A DNA stretch of 64,000 nt, taken from NCBI GenBank assembly GCA_963855995.1, contig OY979718.1, forward strand, positions 27,757,782 to 27,821,781, read 5' to 3'. The first letter of the stretch is position 1, and every line of letters starts with the position of its first letter. Under the pieces are notes generated by a model. The model made no database searches, was not told the DNA's origin, and worked only from the letters and a program-made list of their open reading frames with translations. Shown piece by piece: positions 21,215 through 34,446 of the stretch. The translations under genes and the position numbers were made by a program. Source of the stretch: Muricea muricata. Its lineage: Eukaryota; Cnidaria; Anthozoa; Malacalcyonacea; Plexauridae.

Positions 21215-21365
21215 ACGATCATTAGACGACATTCCCACAAGTTTTAAAATGTTTGAAGCTGATCTGATTATATTTCAAAACATACTAAAAATGAAAGATA
21301 GAAATATTAAAAACGTTCTAATAAAATACTGAAGGCTGCTAACTGCTAGCCTTCTTCAGAACAAA
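21215..21365 (-). repeat. PLE 3' terminal fragment, minus strand
   Basis: About 85-90% similar to 50206-50345, which lies directly 3' of a PLE GIY-YIG frame on the minus strand. It contains the hairpin AGGCTAGCAGTTAGCAGCC. It appears to be a stand-alone remnant of the same PLE family. Confidence 0.6.
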
Positions 21366-21406
21366 TATGGCAAAGGTTTAATCTGAGTAGCTTTTACACT
21401 CTCCGT

Positions 21407-21490
21407 CTAGGGGATAATCTTTATAATTAGGGGATAATCTAGGGATAATCTTTATAATTACTAGGGGGTAATCTTTATAATTACTATAAA
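21407..21490 (+). repeat. Short imperfect tandem repeat upstream of LINE
   Basis: The unit AGGGGATAATCTTTATAATT occurs about three to four times, partly truncated. Function unknown. Confidence 0.7.
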
Positions 21491-21555
21491 ATTCAAGGTA
21501 TTGTATTACATAACAATATTAGCTATACGATTATTATACTTACATATAACTCAAT

Positions 21556-24500
21556 ATGGCACAACTTTCAGACGTAATAAGTGATAGCACTAATTGTTAC
21601 CCTTTTTATAATGTTACCAATGATGATTTCGAAACACTTAGTTCTGTAAACAGGCTAAGTCAGAATGATATGGACAGACTAAGCCAATCAAGATTTATAC
21701 ATTTTGAACCAAATCAAAATACAGCGCTCTCAGACAATAATGTTGAACTCGATTCATCTTTCAATACAAACAAAATACAGTGCGATTATTTTCTGCCGGA
21801 GGATTTCAAAAAGCGAATAGAAAATGAAGATATCAATGAAAAGTTTGCGCTATTACATTTAAACATAAGAAGCATTTCAAATAAATTTGACTCTTTGAAT
21901 AATCTGATTGAAGCATTGAAAATACCATTTCAGGTAACTGGACTCACTGAGACATGGTTGAATCTCTTGAATAAAAATAATTTCAACTGTTTTTCGATGA
22001 ATAACTATAAATATTTTGGCACTAATAGAGTAGACAAACGAGGTAGAGGTGTAGGCCTTTATGTTTCGAAACAGCTAGAGTGTAAAATTCGGAATGACTT
22101 AACTACAAATATAGAAGATATAATTGAAACCAAATTCATTGAAATAGTAAATAGTAACGGTAAAAATATCATTATTGGTGTTGTTTATAGACCACCTAAT
22201 AGGAGTTTTGCAACATTTGAAAGCGCTATGAACACAATTTTAGAAAAAATTGACAGAGAAAAATAGCACTGTTATTTAATGGGAGATTTTAATATTGACC
22301 TTTTTAAATCAGAGTCTTGTGATTATGTGAGCCAGTTCATCGAACAATTATTTACTTCATCATTTTTCCCATTAATAAGTAAGGCAACACGAATCACTGA
22401 ACACACTGATACACTTATAGATAATATTTTCACCAGCAACCTAGAAAAACTTGATGAAAGTATAAATGCAATTATTATTAGCGATATTTCAGACCACTTA
22501 CCGATTGTGCATGTTTCTGATACAAATATTTTTTACAAAAATAGCAACGCCAATGAAACTGAAGTCTCATATCAAAGAATATATAGTAAAACTAACATAG
22601 ATGCATTTAAAAATGCAGTTAAAAATATTTGTTGGGAAGAAGTACTAGATGAACCTAAAGATCCTGAAAAAGCATTTGATGAGTTTCTGAAATTGTTTAT
22701 GAAGACATACGACGCACGGTTTCCACTTAAGAAGAAGCAAAACAAATTAAAAATAGATAAGAATAAAAGCCCTTGGATGACTAGGTGCATTTTAAAACCT
22801 GTTAAAAATAAATTATACAAGTCCTTCCTTAAAAATCCAAATTATAGAAACAAGCAAAAATATATAAAATATAAAAATAAACTAAACCATATTATAAAAA
22901 TAGCGAAGAAAATTTACTATGAGGAACAATTAATTAGGTATAAGCAAAATAAAAAAATGATGTGGAAAACTTTGAATGAACTACTTAACAAGCCAAACAA
23001 AACAATTAAGCTACCAAAAACTTTTAAAGAAAGTGATTCATTAAATATCATAGAAGATCCGGTCGAAATAGCTAACAAATTTAATGGCTATTTTATAAAC
23101 ATTGGTCCTAATCTACCAAAAGAAATAAAAAGCGACAATAATGATACTTTTAAGAAGTATATATATGGTAGTTATCAGTCCAGGCTTTTTCTTAATGCCA
23201 TTACAGAGAAAGAACTCGAAACTGAACTTGGGAATATGAAGCTGAATGCAAGTTCTGGATATGATGACGTTAATACTAAAATTATTAAAAAAACTGCCAA
23301 GGAAATTTCTAATCCACTAACGCTCATTTTCAACTTATCATTCTCAACTGGCATAGTTCCAGATAACTTGAAAATTTCATTAATTACACCAATCTTTAAA
23401 AGTAATGAAGAAAACAAGTTTGAAAATTACCAACCAATATCAGTCTTAACTTGCTTTTCCAAATTACTGGAAAAACGTATGGCAAGAAGACTAACTAAAT
23501 TTGTTGATAAAAACAATATATTGTCGAAACATCAGTACGGCTTCAGAAAAAACAGATCAACGGAACATGCTATAATTGATTTTGTTGATAAAATTACAAA
23601 GTCAATTGACCAGGGGAAATTCTCTGTGGGTATTTTCCTTGACTTATCAAAGGCTTTTGACACAATTAATCACAAGATTCTGATACGAAAATTAGAGCAT
23701 TACGGCATACGAGGAGTAGCAAAAAAATGGTTTAAAACTATCTGAGCAGAAAACAATTGGTAAAATTTAACGGTATTAAATCTGAGAAAATGGCTATCAC
23801 TACCGGTGTACCACAGGGATTGGTATTGGGTCCTTTATTATTTCTGCTATATATAAATGATATCCAGTATTGTAGTGACTTGGTTTCAGTTATATTATTT
23901 GCTGATGACACAAATGTACTTTATAGTCATACTTGCTTTAAAACTTTAAATGAAATTCTTCAAATTGAAATGAAAAAAATTACAAATTGGTTGAATGTTA
24001 ATAAATTGTCTCTCAATACTACAAAAACCAAGCTCATTCTTTTTAGATCAAGAAATAAAAAATCCAAGCATGATTTAAATATTTCTATAAATGAAGAAAA
24101 TATAAAACAAGTAAAAAATATTACTTTCTTAGGAATTGTTATTCACGAATTCTTAACATGGCGAGATCACATAGACCTGATTTCAAAAAAAATTATCAAA
24201 TGTGCAGCTATTATTTCCAGAATCCGACATTTTACAAATTTAAATTCTCTAAAACTGATCTATTATGCATTGGTCTATCCATATCTTACTTATGGTAATC
24301 TTATTTGGGGTAATGCCGACAAATCTCACATTCAAAAATTAGTAAATATTCAGAAAAAGGTTGTAAGATTAATGGCTTTCAAATCATATTCTGAACATAC
24401 TGAACCAATTTTTAATGATTTGAAAATATTAAACCTGTCGAAACTAAATGAATACTTAACAAGTTCATTTATCGTATAATTTCATCTGCATAATCTTCCT

Positions 24501-24734
24501 GAAATCTTTACCGATTATTTTCTGTCGAACAAAGATATTCACAATTATAACACAAGAAATGCAGCTCTGCTTGACAAAAAATTCAATAGGACAAATTATA
24601 ATAAACACACACTTGCTAACAAGGGAACAGATGTGTGGAATAATCTTCCATTGCAATACAAAGAAATTAGATCTTTTCCTACATTTAAAGCGACATTGAA
24701 AAAGTACTTTCTTCATCGTGATATTGACAAATAG
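21556..24734 (+). pseudogene. APE-type non-LTR retrotransposon (CR1/L2/Jockey-like), ORF2 decayed
   Basis: A LINE ORF2 encoding an apurinic-type endonuclease and a reverse transcriptase. The endonuclease shows LLHLNIRSISNKFDSL, TETWLN, IIGVVYRPPN, MGDFNIDLF and ISDHLPIVH. The RT shows GYDD, PIFKSN, YGFRKNRSTEHAI, FLDLSKAFDTINH, GVPQG, FADDTN and FLGI, and a C-terminal tail with NYNTRN and WNNLPLQY ends at 24,734. Damage: an in-frame TAG at 22264-22266, a one-base frameshift near 23,744, and an in-frame TAA at 24477-24479. No ORF1 is seen upstream. The clade is judged from motifs only. The 3' end lies within about 110 bp of the next element. Confidence 0.9.
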
Positions 24735-24844
24735 TAAAGAAAAGTTTAATTGTTTTTTGAGCAAATAGCTCAATCCTATGTTACTACTATACTTATTCAT
24801 ATGAATGAATTGTATATATACTACCTTATACACTGTAAATTTAA

Positions 24845-25700
24845 AAGGGCTGAAACGACCCCAAAATTGGGGCCAAAACGTTGACCGCAAAATAGGTCTT
24901 TTTTTGGGGTCAAAACAGCACCTATGAGGTGGTGGCCCCTGAGGGGCGATTCGGCTCTTCTAGTATAGGGCCATTTTAACTCCCGTGAAGGGCCAAAATA
25001 GAAAACGACACTGTCGTTTTGGTCTTTAGGTGGCGCTGTTTTGGAAAATATCGGGGTTATTTTGGAAAAGAAAAAAGTCAAATTGGCTCTCATTCAGAGG
25101 CATATCAGCCCCAAAAAGTACTGATATTAGGAGCCATTTCAGCTCCTGAGATAGAGGGCCATTTTAGCTCTTCTGTGGCGACGTTTTGACATTGATAGGG
25201 CTGAATTTAAAAAGTCGATTCCGCCCCTAAAAGTACTGTTGTAAGGGCCGTTTCGGCCCCTAAAATAAAGGGCCATTTTAGCTCCACTTTAAGCCTAGTT
25301 TCCATATGGTCGTGAACGTGTCGCGACTGTGTCGCAAGTGTCGTCGAGATAGAGTCAGAGTCTATCTCGACGACACTTGCGACACAGTCACGACACGTTC
25401 ACGACCATATGGAAACTAGGCTATAGAGACGTTTTGAAATAAATAGGGCTGAATTTAAAGAGTCGATGCTGCCCCTAAAAGTATTGTTGTTGTAGCCGTT
25501 TTGGCTCATGATAATGAGGGCCGTTTTAGCTCCACTATAGCGACGTTTTGAAATTAATAGGGCTGAATTTAAAGAGTCGATTCTGCCCCTAAAAGTACTG
25601 TTGTTGTAGCCGTTTTGGCTCATGATAATGAGGGCCGTTTTAGCTCCACTTTAGCGACATTTTGAAATATGTGGGGTCGCGATTAGAGAGAGTCGATTCT
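24845..25700 (+). repeat. Left subterminal tandem repeats of the TTAA element
   Basis: Units of roughly 120 bp with TTTTAGCTCCACT, GCGACGTTTTGAAAT, AGGGCTGAATTTAAAGAGTC and GCCCCTAAAAGTA repeat at about 25,130, 25,250, 25,430, 25,540 and 25,650. Interrupted by a 131-bp hairpin element. Confidence 0.75.
25292..25422. repeat. 131-bp near-perfect hairpin (foldback MITE)
   Basis: Starts AGCCTAGTTTCCATATGGTC and ends with its reverse complement; arms of about 64 bp meet around a CAG centre, with a 3-base difference between arms. Sister tandem units lack it (CTCCACTATAGCGACG), showing it is an insertion, probably at TA. Confidence 0.85.
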
Positions 25701-25719
25701 ACGCCGCTTTAGATGTCAT

Positions 25720-28640
25720 GGGGCTAAAAAGTCTGCTTTTCTTAAACAGCTAAAGTGTCGAACGTTAGGCTGTATCAATCGCAAACTAAATAGTTGAAAT
25801 TGCAACATGCTAGCGCTGTTTCTACAATATAACAGTAATATAATAAAATCTAGACCATCTAATTAAGAAGGATCATACGAACACAGTTATAATATTCTTT
25901 TTAAGACATATATTAAAAGCAGACAAAATGTCAATTGCAAAATGTTCTGATTGAGTTATACTGTATTATGTATAATAAAGTACAAAGCATGGTTAAGTGT
26001 GCTAATAACTTGCCTCTAAATTTACATTGAGATCAACAATATAAGGTTTTTTCGTGGATGCAACAACAAAACGTTGGACAACATTTCGTTGCACACAGCA
26101 CAGACAACTGAATTTAAGAAAAATAGAATCATGTACATGATCATACTGTCTCCGTGATACTGTACAACATACAGGTATTCAAACTTGCCAGCAAGACAAT
26201 GGGAGCATCAACACGCACTGCATTACTGGTGATGGTACGAAATGGTTGTCCTCAAATACATGGCTGTGAATATGCGTTCCAATATGCCAATTAACATACT
26301 GCCATAAATAATTATACAGGATGAGGCTGTGCCAGAAACTCGTCAAGATTTTCAGACTCCTAAAGATGTTAACATTAAATGTTGTTAACATATATACAGT
26401 ATTAACAACGTCACAGTGGATGGCATAGCCATAGGGATTACATGTATTACGGGAGGTATCGTATTATGCAATAAGAAATAATCTGTGAGGTATAGAGGTT
26501 TGTGATTATTACCTACACAGGAATTGCATCACATTGATGCTTAACTGCCCAACAAAGAAACTGGAACTTGAGCCCAATACCCTGCCAGATCACAGCAAAC
26601 TTTCCTACATGTGAAAGGGGTGCATTTTACCTTGAAGATTTGATATGCGTTTGTTTTGTGTAATGAACTATGCTTAGCAAAAGTTAAATTTGTTTAGACG
26701 TAAAAGTTTATAGATCAGACATTATTGTACATACCATCTGTTATACTGTATACCATATAGGGCAGTTTAATATGTTTTGTCCAGGTTGGGATTTGAGCTA
26801 AAATTTTGCAAAGGAAAAGAACAACTAAAATACCCACAAATACCAGCTAGATGACTCCATAGTTTAAACTCTTCAACATCCATGACTTGTACACATCAAT
26901 TGAATTATACTTTTAGATATTCCTTTTTAGGATGTCCAGTTTATTTGTGCAATCAGTTAAGTATTGGTATCATACAAGTTGAAAATATAGAAATAGACAA
27001 TTCTGTATGCACATGCACCTCACATGTTTCTGTGAAAACCTATAGTAATTACTACAGTTTTAAGTTTCTCCTGAGGCTTTTCTGCATGTGGTGGGCTTTA
27101 GGGATAACATTATCTTACAACAGCTTATTGCCTATGTATTTTACAATACTGTACTTTTCCATGGTCAGGATAAATAAGTGGTCAGGATAAATCAAGTCAT
27201 ATATAAAATAGACAATTTCTTAATGCTCCCAGCTCTAGCTGCAAATTTGGAAATCTGGCGAAGAAATATGTAAAGCTATATATAGATCTGTAGCAGAAGA
27301 TGGAGGATAGGGTGGTTGTTCATGAATTTCTCTCATCTTATTTAAATTGGTACTTTTTTCAATCATGCATGTTGCGTGCTGCATGTATGGAAGCATCATG
27401 CATGTTGTGTTGTGCTCCATGTATGGAAGAATATCAAGAATCAGATTTCTAATCTGTACAGTTCTGTTCCTGCACAAAATCTTCGCACCTGCACATCGTG
27501 TTTAGGACTGTGTTCCAAAACATGAAATTGTTCTGCCCAACAGCCCTGCAAGTTCCCAAAGACTTGTGTAGCCCATGTATATCATAGTACAGACCATAGA
27601 AATACAAATTCAAAATATATTTCCATAACAAATATACACGTTCAAGCAATTGTAATATTTTAAGATTATAATATATGTCGTGTAGTTTTATAATACAAAC
27701 TATTATGTGATTTTACTGATTTACATGTCTTAAAAATACAGTATAAATACAGCATTCTGAAATGTGGAACACTGCCATACCAATATATGAAGTATAAAAA
27801 TAAGCAAACTAAATGAAGGTCGAGTGATTTGAAGCCACAGAGCGTGCTTTGTATTATTAATACATGTTTAATAAATAAGCATCTGGGAACTAATACAGTT
27901 TGCTTGTCGCGCCAAATGCAAATTTTAAATCGGCGCACTGTTGGCTTAATCTCAATATTAAAATCTAATTTCAAGTCCGAGTCACAATGTAAGACCTTGT
28001 ATACAAATAATGTAATAACATCATCGTTTACTTCAAATATTGCCGCGCCAAATTCAAATTTTATCCTGGCGCATATGCTCAAAATATTCATGAACGTAGG
28101 ATGAGAAATATTTCATTTTAAATTGGCCTTATCTATACATAAAACATAACTATATTCTCACCTTAGTGTTACGCATCTATCTCCGATGTGATCCTCTTGA
28201 AAATTACTCTTTAGCTTGGTTAAAAAGCATTTTGTTTGACGTAAACGATTCAAATATGAATTTGAAAAATATGGCCGCGAGGAATGCCGCGGTGTGGTGA
28301 CACTATCCCGAGAAGCTTTGCGCGTTGCAATACAGTAATTGGACACCGGCCAGTCGATCAGCACACGCGTCTCGCAATGTGACAATATAATTATTACAAA
28401 TTTCAGCCTATATTTTGGATGTTGTGTGTGTTTAAATCTCATAGAACGTATCGGACCTTCTATAAATGCGCATTACATGTCAATGCTATATCACGCTATG
28501 TCAGTATCGCGCTTTGCGTCAAAATATCTGTAAATTAATAAACGTTTAATATACATGTTTATAAGTCGATTTATTATATAAAGTACAGGTCACAAAGTTC
28601 ACGCTCGATTTAACACGGAGATCGAGTCGACCAATTTGCA
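25720..28640. other. AT-rich interior without recognisable gene
   Basis: Open frames here are short, cysteine/isoleucine-rich and without domain signatures. I see no RNA gene. Confidence 0.5.
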
Positions 28641-29300
28641 AGCGAATGCTAGAATGACAATTTATAGGGTTAATACACTGAAAAGATACGCTGAGGGTCG
28701 CTTATATTCGCTTTAATCTGAGGGCTATTTTGCTCTATAGGGCCGATTTAAAATGCGATGGGCTATATTGGAAAATGACAGCGTCATTATGGCAAGTGGC
28801 ACGTCGAATCACTCGAATGGGCCAAAATGACAATTATATACGGCTGATACGTACACCATCAGGGTCGTTTTAAAGGAGCTGAAATAGGTCTAGCTCTGAG
28901 GGCTATTTCGCTCCATGGGGCCGACTTAAAATGCGAGGGGCTAAATTCGAGAATGACAGTGTCGTTATGGCAAGTGGCACGTCGAATCACTCGAATGGGC
29001 CAAAATGACAATTATATAGGGCTGATACGTACACCATCATGGTCGTTTTAAAGGAGCCGAAATAGGTCTAGGTCTGGGGGCTATTTCGCTCCATGGGGCC
29101 GATTTAAAATGCGAGGGGCTGAATTGGAAAATGACAGAGTCGTCATGGCAAGTGGCAGGGCCGAATTGGCTAATCTGTAGAGCTAAATGGGCTTGTGGAT
29201 GTCGTTTCAGACTTTGAAAGCCAGAACGGCTTTTGGGTAGGGCCAAAACAACTTTAGCCCTCAGGGGGCCAAAACGAAATTTGGGGTCGTTTCAGCTCTA
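28640..29300 (-). repeat. Right subterminal tandem repeats of the TTAA element
   Basis: Units carrying GGCAAGTGGCACGTCGAATC, GGGCCAAAATGACAATTATA and GGGCTATTTCGCTCCATGGG repeat at about 120-130 bp spacing (28,790, 28,970 and 29,150). Confidence 0.75.
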
Positions 29301-29484
29301 TTAAATTAACTGTGGTATCCTATTTTACAATAACACTATTTTAAATTTAAAATTGTAACTAGGGACCTTAATTAAAAAGCCCTATGGTTTCTAGAAGGTT
29401 CCTAGCCCCACTTTTGTAAATATTTCAAATTTTTTTTTTCATCTGTGTAATGTATTTTGGGCAATCAATTAAAATTAAAAAAAA

Positions 29485-29679
29485 ATTGTCTTTAACTAAA
29501 GGTAAGTAGCAGCTAGGGAAGTCTACGTCCACATTAAAAGACTCCTTATCCAATACTGAGTGCCATACCCCAAGGATTTTTACATCCGCTTTCGCTACAT
29601 CATGTTCGGTGCCTTCTGCATGGTCTTTTATTACAGAGGTAATCTTTCTCCTGTAAGCAGCACGATGCTCACTCTTCAT
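29485..29679 (-). pseudogene. PLE coding 3' remnant in copy A
   Basis: Minus-strand frame MKSEHRAAYRRKITSVIKDH followed by WHSVLDKESFNVDVDFPSCY, the end of a PLE GIY-YIG protein. Compared with copy B it lacks about 18 codons between VKIL and WHSV. Only a short tail remains. Confidence 0.6.
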
Positions 29680-29769
29680 TACATGATATATAAATCAAAG
29701 TACGACCAAACCATGCACCTGCATGCATACGGATATAAATTAATGTACCACGATTTTTTATTCACTTAA

Positions 29770-31500
29770 CTTCACTTTTTTATCCTCTTGTCTGGCATTG
29801 ATCTGAAACCACAACAGGATAAAGCTTCTGTCATGCATTAATGAAACTAATGGCGGCCATATTGGGCTATCCACTATAAATCTACATTCGCATTACCTAC
29901 TTAGCAGAAGAGATTTTTATCAACGAGAATGCACAAACATTTTCACAGATAATCTATGTTTTCTTTTAAATTTGCCTGTAAATAACTAATGTATAGTCTA
30001 AGATGGTCCCCATGAGTTCGTTATCAAGTGTTTCAAGCCTTTTTGCAGCCATTAGATAAGTTGTGGCAAGCTACGTCTTTCCAGTTAATCTGGAAAAGAG
30101 ATTTGCTTGATAATTTGGCCAGTTTTTACACATCTCAATTTGATTTGCATAAGTTTTCATCGGTTTTAATATATCATCTCATTATAGATACTTTGGTTTT
30201 GGGTCACTGAATTCAAAAGCATGCTTTATCCAGTTTTAATCAGATCAGTGCTGTCTGGGCCTTCTGAGCATATATTGAATAAAAATAACATTTTAATTTA
30301 ATTTTACATTGTCGGGAACAATTAGCCCAAAGATGAAAAATATAGAAAGTAGTATGCCCAGTTTTAGTGATAGAAAAATCTTATTGCCAACTACGGACTT
30401 GTTAAACTGCTTTGTTATAATATGTAAATCATCCAAGTTTACTGTTCAAAGAAACTTGAGAGTGCAAACTGTAATGTTGGGCACAATGAAAGAATATTAA
30501 GGAAAGTCATATAGCTGCTTAAAAGAGTGAGTTAATACATTTAACTACATGTTAAACTGGGACAGCGTCGGCGATGTATTTTTGTGTTGGGGTGGGACAT
30601 TATTGGACATATCGTATATGCTCGCGTGTTCGACAATTCTCCAAAACGTATGGCGTATTAAGCTGTACAGTTTGAGGTACTCAAGTGTGCTACGTAGTTT
30701 ACTTCAAGCAATTTGTACCAATATTAAATAGGTGTTAAAGATTTTGGTTTATATTGGTCTTTGGAGAAAATGCAATGGATGTGCTTCGACCATTGCTGAA
30801 GAGGTCCAAGAGGAGCCATCAAAAATACTAGCTTTAAATTGGTTTTGCAAAAAGTGCTTTTTCAAGGGTGAAAATCCACACCTATTTTGTACCTAAATAA
30901 TAGAAAAAATGCATGTTGCGACTGGAGTTATTTCTTCTGGCCGATGTGATTGAGTAAATTCTATACTATTCCAAAAGCGATCTAATGTTTGTATTATATC
31001 TCAATTTGTTCGCATATTTATTCTCATGCGTGAGAACAAGAGAATCCCCAATACTTACTATAAGTGTGAGCCAGGCTTTAACTGAAATAATCCAAAGAAA
31101 AATTTTAACGTTCATCTATCTCGATCAAATCAAAATTTAGCATGCCCTAGTAAAATCCAAAGTGGCTGACGTTTAAAACATCATAACTTCATCTTATTAG
31201 CATACATGTTTGCTATATGTCCAGACGCTCTTTAGTATTATTCAGGTGCAATTCAATTAAATTTGTTTATGAATAATGAAAAGTTGCGTCTCATTTTCGA
31301 ATTGCGTGCGGTTTGCATGGATCTTAAGAGCGGGATTTTAGTTTGTCTTTTTTTTTCACTTATGGATTTCACTTTGCATGTACTGTTTTGAGAGAACTAA
31401 TTGAGAGTTTCAATTATACTTTAACCTAATGCCACTTACGTCACTTAAAATATTTTATGATGCTACAAAAACATAACAAACCATAGTAACGCTTTCTTAA
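29770..31500. other. Non-coding part of duplication, copy A
   Basis: Closely similar to 51,280-52,740. No supported gene; the short frames differ between copies by stops and frameshifts. Confidence 0.6.
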
Positions 31501-31529
31501 TGCAAAGAATGCAAGGGTAAATGTGCATG

Positions 31530-31537
31530 TATAAAAG
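31530..31537 (+). promoter_or_regulatory. TATA box of cysteine-rich peptide gene, copy A
   Basis: TATAAAAG, 77 bp upstream of the start codon gap, within a 300-bp stretch nearly identical in copy B. Spacing suits a short 5' untranslated region beginning near 31,560. Confidence 0.75.
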
Positions 31538-31614
31538 GGAGAGCGAACACCAAGTTTTCACAGATCAGATCTTAACTGCAAACCTCAACTGAATTTGGGA
31601 AGTTCTGAAGAAAA

Positions 31615-33343
31615 ATGAAGAAGACTACATTCCTTGCTTTCTTAATCTTGGGATTGGCATGCATCTATGGTAAATCACTAGCTTCATATTTTTAGTTTGT
31701 CTTTGTTTCCGATAACTTCCAATAGCATCATAAGAACTATTAGTGGAAAACCAGTCACAAATCCACGTTAAATATTTAAGACTGGTATATTTGTTATTCG
31801 TTTAGCTAATAAATTTTAAACAATAGTGCTATAATTTCTTTCGTGCAGCTGCAACGACTGAAGAGGAGATTATCGAGGAAGAGCCTGCAGAGGAAGATGA
31901 AGTAATCGAAAATGATGAAGGTGATTTATTTTAACCAACTATCAACCTCTTCGATAAACCGCTAACTTTTCCATTATCTTTTGCGCTCCAAAGCTATTGT
32001 CTATGAACAGTAATATCCATGACGTTATAAATAGACGTTAAAAAGGTCGAAAACTAAAATTTGATCAACGTTTTCTTGTTCTGTGAATCACATGAACTAT
32101 ACTGATTAAAACATTAAACCAATTATAAAAATTTTAAGATTAGCCACCTATAGATACTAAAGTCCTTGCGTAGATGCTTGCGGATTTTCGGCGCTCTTAA
32201 TTGACACTAAATAGGAAGAACTTAACATCGCTCATCCTGAGCAACATTTGCTTCAGTATCACGATTGATGAAGCCGATCAAGTGACAAATAAAATTGTTT
32301 CATAAAGTATTTTATAATTACAGATGAAACAGAAAATGACGAAGAAAACGGTGTGGAGAAGAGAGCGGGTATGTAAACTAATTTTCGTTCTTAACTGACC
32401 ATTTAAAATGTTGATGATCAAACTCAAATTTCTAACCTGCATGAGCAGTTTAAGAACTATGGGAGACCTTAAAACACGAATTTATTGGTTTTTAAACATT
32501 AACCAGGTTCTCACCCGCTAGTGCTATATAATCTTTGGAAAGATTCTACTTGATTGATATATAATGATTGTGTATAAGGTTGTATTAATGATATAATTAT
32601 CGTACCGAAATGACATATAGCTCGTCTTCACGTACCAGGCATGCTCACGTCTTCACGTACCAGACATGCTTAATTATGCATAATATACGTTTAAGTGTAA
32701 GACGAGGTATTCTACATTAAGAAGAATATATTGCCGTATAGTATGCGAGAAAATTATTTCAGGTCTTTTGCTGTAGGGCAATTTATATTTCTTCGTACCT
32801 ACCGTCTATATTATAAGCCTCCGACATTTTCCCAAATGCAAACGACTATCGTCATGATCGCGTTTAGTGACTTCGTTTTCAGTTGTACTGTACCTTTTTA
32901 TAAAGCTGTATGCAAGACAATACGCACGATCCCGATACATGTTATTATGTCCTCGCAGAAACGTGTTTATTAAACAAAATATGAATAACGTATAGTTTAG
33001 GATTTATTTTTATAGCAGTATCGATATCGAATCTGGGAACGACCGACAGTCTCGACTTTTTAGGTTTTGACTTAGACTTAGTTGTAATTTGAATTCTTAG
33101 GAAATAACTTTTTTCGTGAGTAATATTTTTTCGCACTCAACTATCTCTTCTGTTATTCTTTGGTTAGTGCGTTGTAGATTCTGCTTTAAAAGAAGAAAAG
33201 GGTGTTGTGTGAAGTATTGTTATTGTACATGCCGCAAATGTAATCGTAGATGTAAAAGACGTTGCCCTCGTAAAAGGTGCTATCGTGGCTCGGTAAGTAA
33301 TAAAGTAGTCATAAACATATTTTGTAAAAAAATATATAAGTAA
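31615..33343 (+). CDS. Secreted cysteine-rich cationic peptide precursor (host-defence-like), copy A
   Basis: Exons 31615-31669, 31849-31920, 32324-32368 and 33168-33343 join through GT-AG introns, all phase 1, giving 115 aa. Residues 1-19 are a signal peptide (MKKTTFLAFLILGLACIY). Residues 23-54 are almost all acidic (EEEIIEEEPAEEDEVIEND onward). A Lys-Arg site at 55-56 would release a mature part from residue 57 that is very Arg/Lys-rich with 12 cysteines, including a CC pair and the run CYCTCRKCNRRCKRRC. The acidic pro / basic Cys-rich plan matches cnidarian antimicrobial precursors such as Hydra periculins and coral damicornin, so a defence role is inferred; a venom or structural role is possible. 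A strong donor G|GTAAGT inside exon 4 (after 33291) could instead splice to about 34,008 and remove the last cysteine. Confidence 0.78.
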
Positions 33344-34353
33344 TTATATATTAGGGAAGAGTAAAAAACTTTTTTTCTTTCTATCCTGTATTAAATTCCA
33401 TACTGAAATGGTTCAGTGATTCTCTAATCCTATTCTAATCGGGAAAATTTAAAAAATATTCCTGAAAAAGTGTTTCTTATTAAATTCTTACCCAATATGA
33501 TTTAGCATAAAGTCATATAGTCCTGCAGAGAAAGTTTAATTAAACCGAAGCTTAGAATATTTTGCGAATGGTATTGACAACAAATGAAAACAAACAGTAT
33601 AACGACGAAGCAACTTGTGTCATGATAGAATGATTTGCCATCATTGTGTCGCGGCTCGTTGCATGACCTGTTTGGATGTTTGTAGGCGAATTGGGACGAA
33701 TCAATTATGTATATGATGTTTCTTCTGTCCAAAATAACACAAAAATTGTTGAAATACGCAAAGGCTTTCTGAAGTTTTAGAGCCCGTCGCGAATATAAAC
33801 GCCATGCCTTTGACAGGCCAGATTGAATCAGTGGAGCCGTGAATCTGAATTAAGCTGAAGCTGACTTGCTTTAATTGATGGGGTATATAGATTCACTATT
33901 TTAAGGCCGTGGCATATTTTCGCTCGCATAAACGTTCGTCCGAAATTCTCACTTGTTTGCGACAGTGACCAATAACAATGCGTAAATTCCCGTTTTTGTG
34001 GTTTCAGGCGATTCACCTGCAGGTAGCACTAACAAATAAAAGTACTCCAGTGATAAAAATTTAATCTTCAAAAATATAAAGGCACACATTTTATGACAGA
34101 AGTTTTTACAAAAAAATTAAAGATTACAATGCTGGAAGAGCAATGTTTGCGATATTTTCTAGACAGTTTGTCAAACACTTTTGTTGTTGTTTTGTTCGGC
34201 ATCATTTTCGTGTAGCTCGCATGTGGGTCATTATCTTGTTCCTCCAGGATTGTTGAACTCGCTCAATGAGTGTTTGTCGTCACTGTATGGCATAATAAGC
34301 TTTATAATTTGCTTTAAAATTTTATTCCTACGACTTCTTCGCGAGCGGGCAAG

Positions 34354-34446
34354 ATGAATTTAGCGTTCGCTATTTTACTCAGCTGTGTAATATTCCTTAT
34401 CAAACCAACTGGCTCAAGTGAATTGGAAAAATTTCATGTAAATTAA
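34354..34446 (+). pseudogene. Small secreted-peptide gene, copy A, frameshifted
   Basis: ATG at 34354 opens the same signal peptide as in copy B (MNLAFAILLSCVIFLIKPTG). One extra A at about 34,444-34,446 creates TAA after 30 codons. The donor (about 34,483) and second exon (from about 34,602) are still present, but the reading frame cannot continue. Confidence 0.65.

Larger units (their letters stand above)
24845..29300. mobile_element. Non-autonomous DNA transposon flanked by TTAA, subterminal repeats
   Basis: The ends carry inverted repeats: GGGCTGAAACGACCCCAAA near 24,847 and its reverse complement near 29,297, each bordered by TTAA (24841-24844 and 29301-29304). Both ends have 650-850 bp of GGCC/TTTTAGCTCC-rich imperfect tandem repeats. 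The 2.9-kb interior (25,720-28,640) is AT-rich without a supported gene. TTAA duplication is used by piggyBac and Kolobok superfamilies; no transposase is present to choose between them. Confidence 0.7.

Noticed and set aside
27666-28091. 141-codon minus-strand frame inside the TTAA element
   Set aside because: AT-rich, Phe/Ile/Cys/Tyr-heavy text without motifs; looks accidental.
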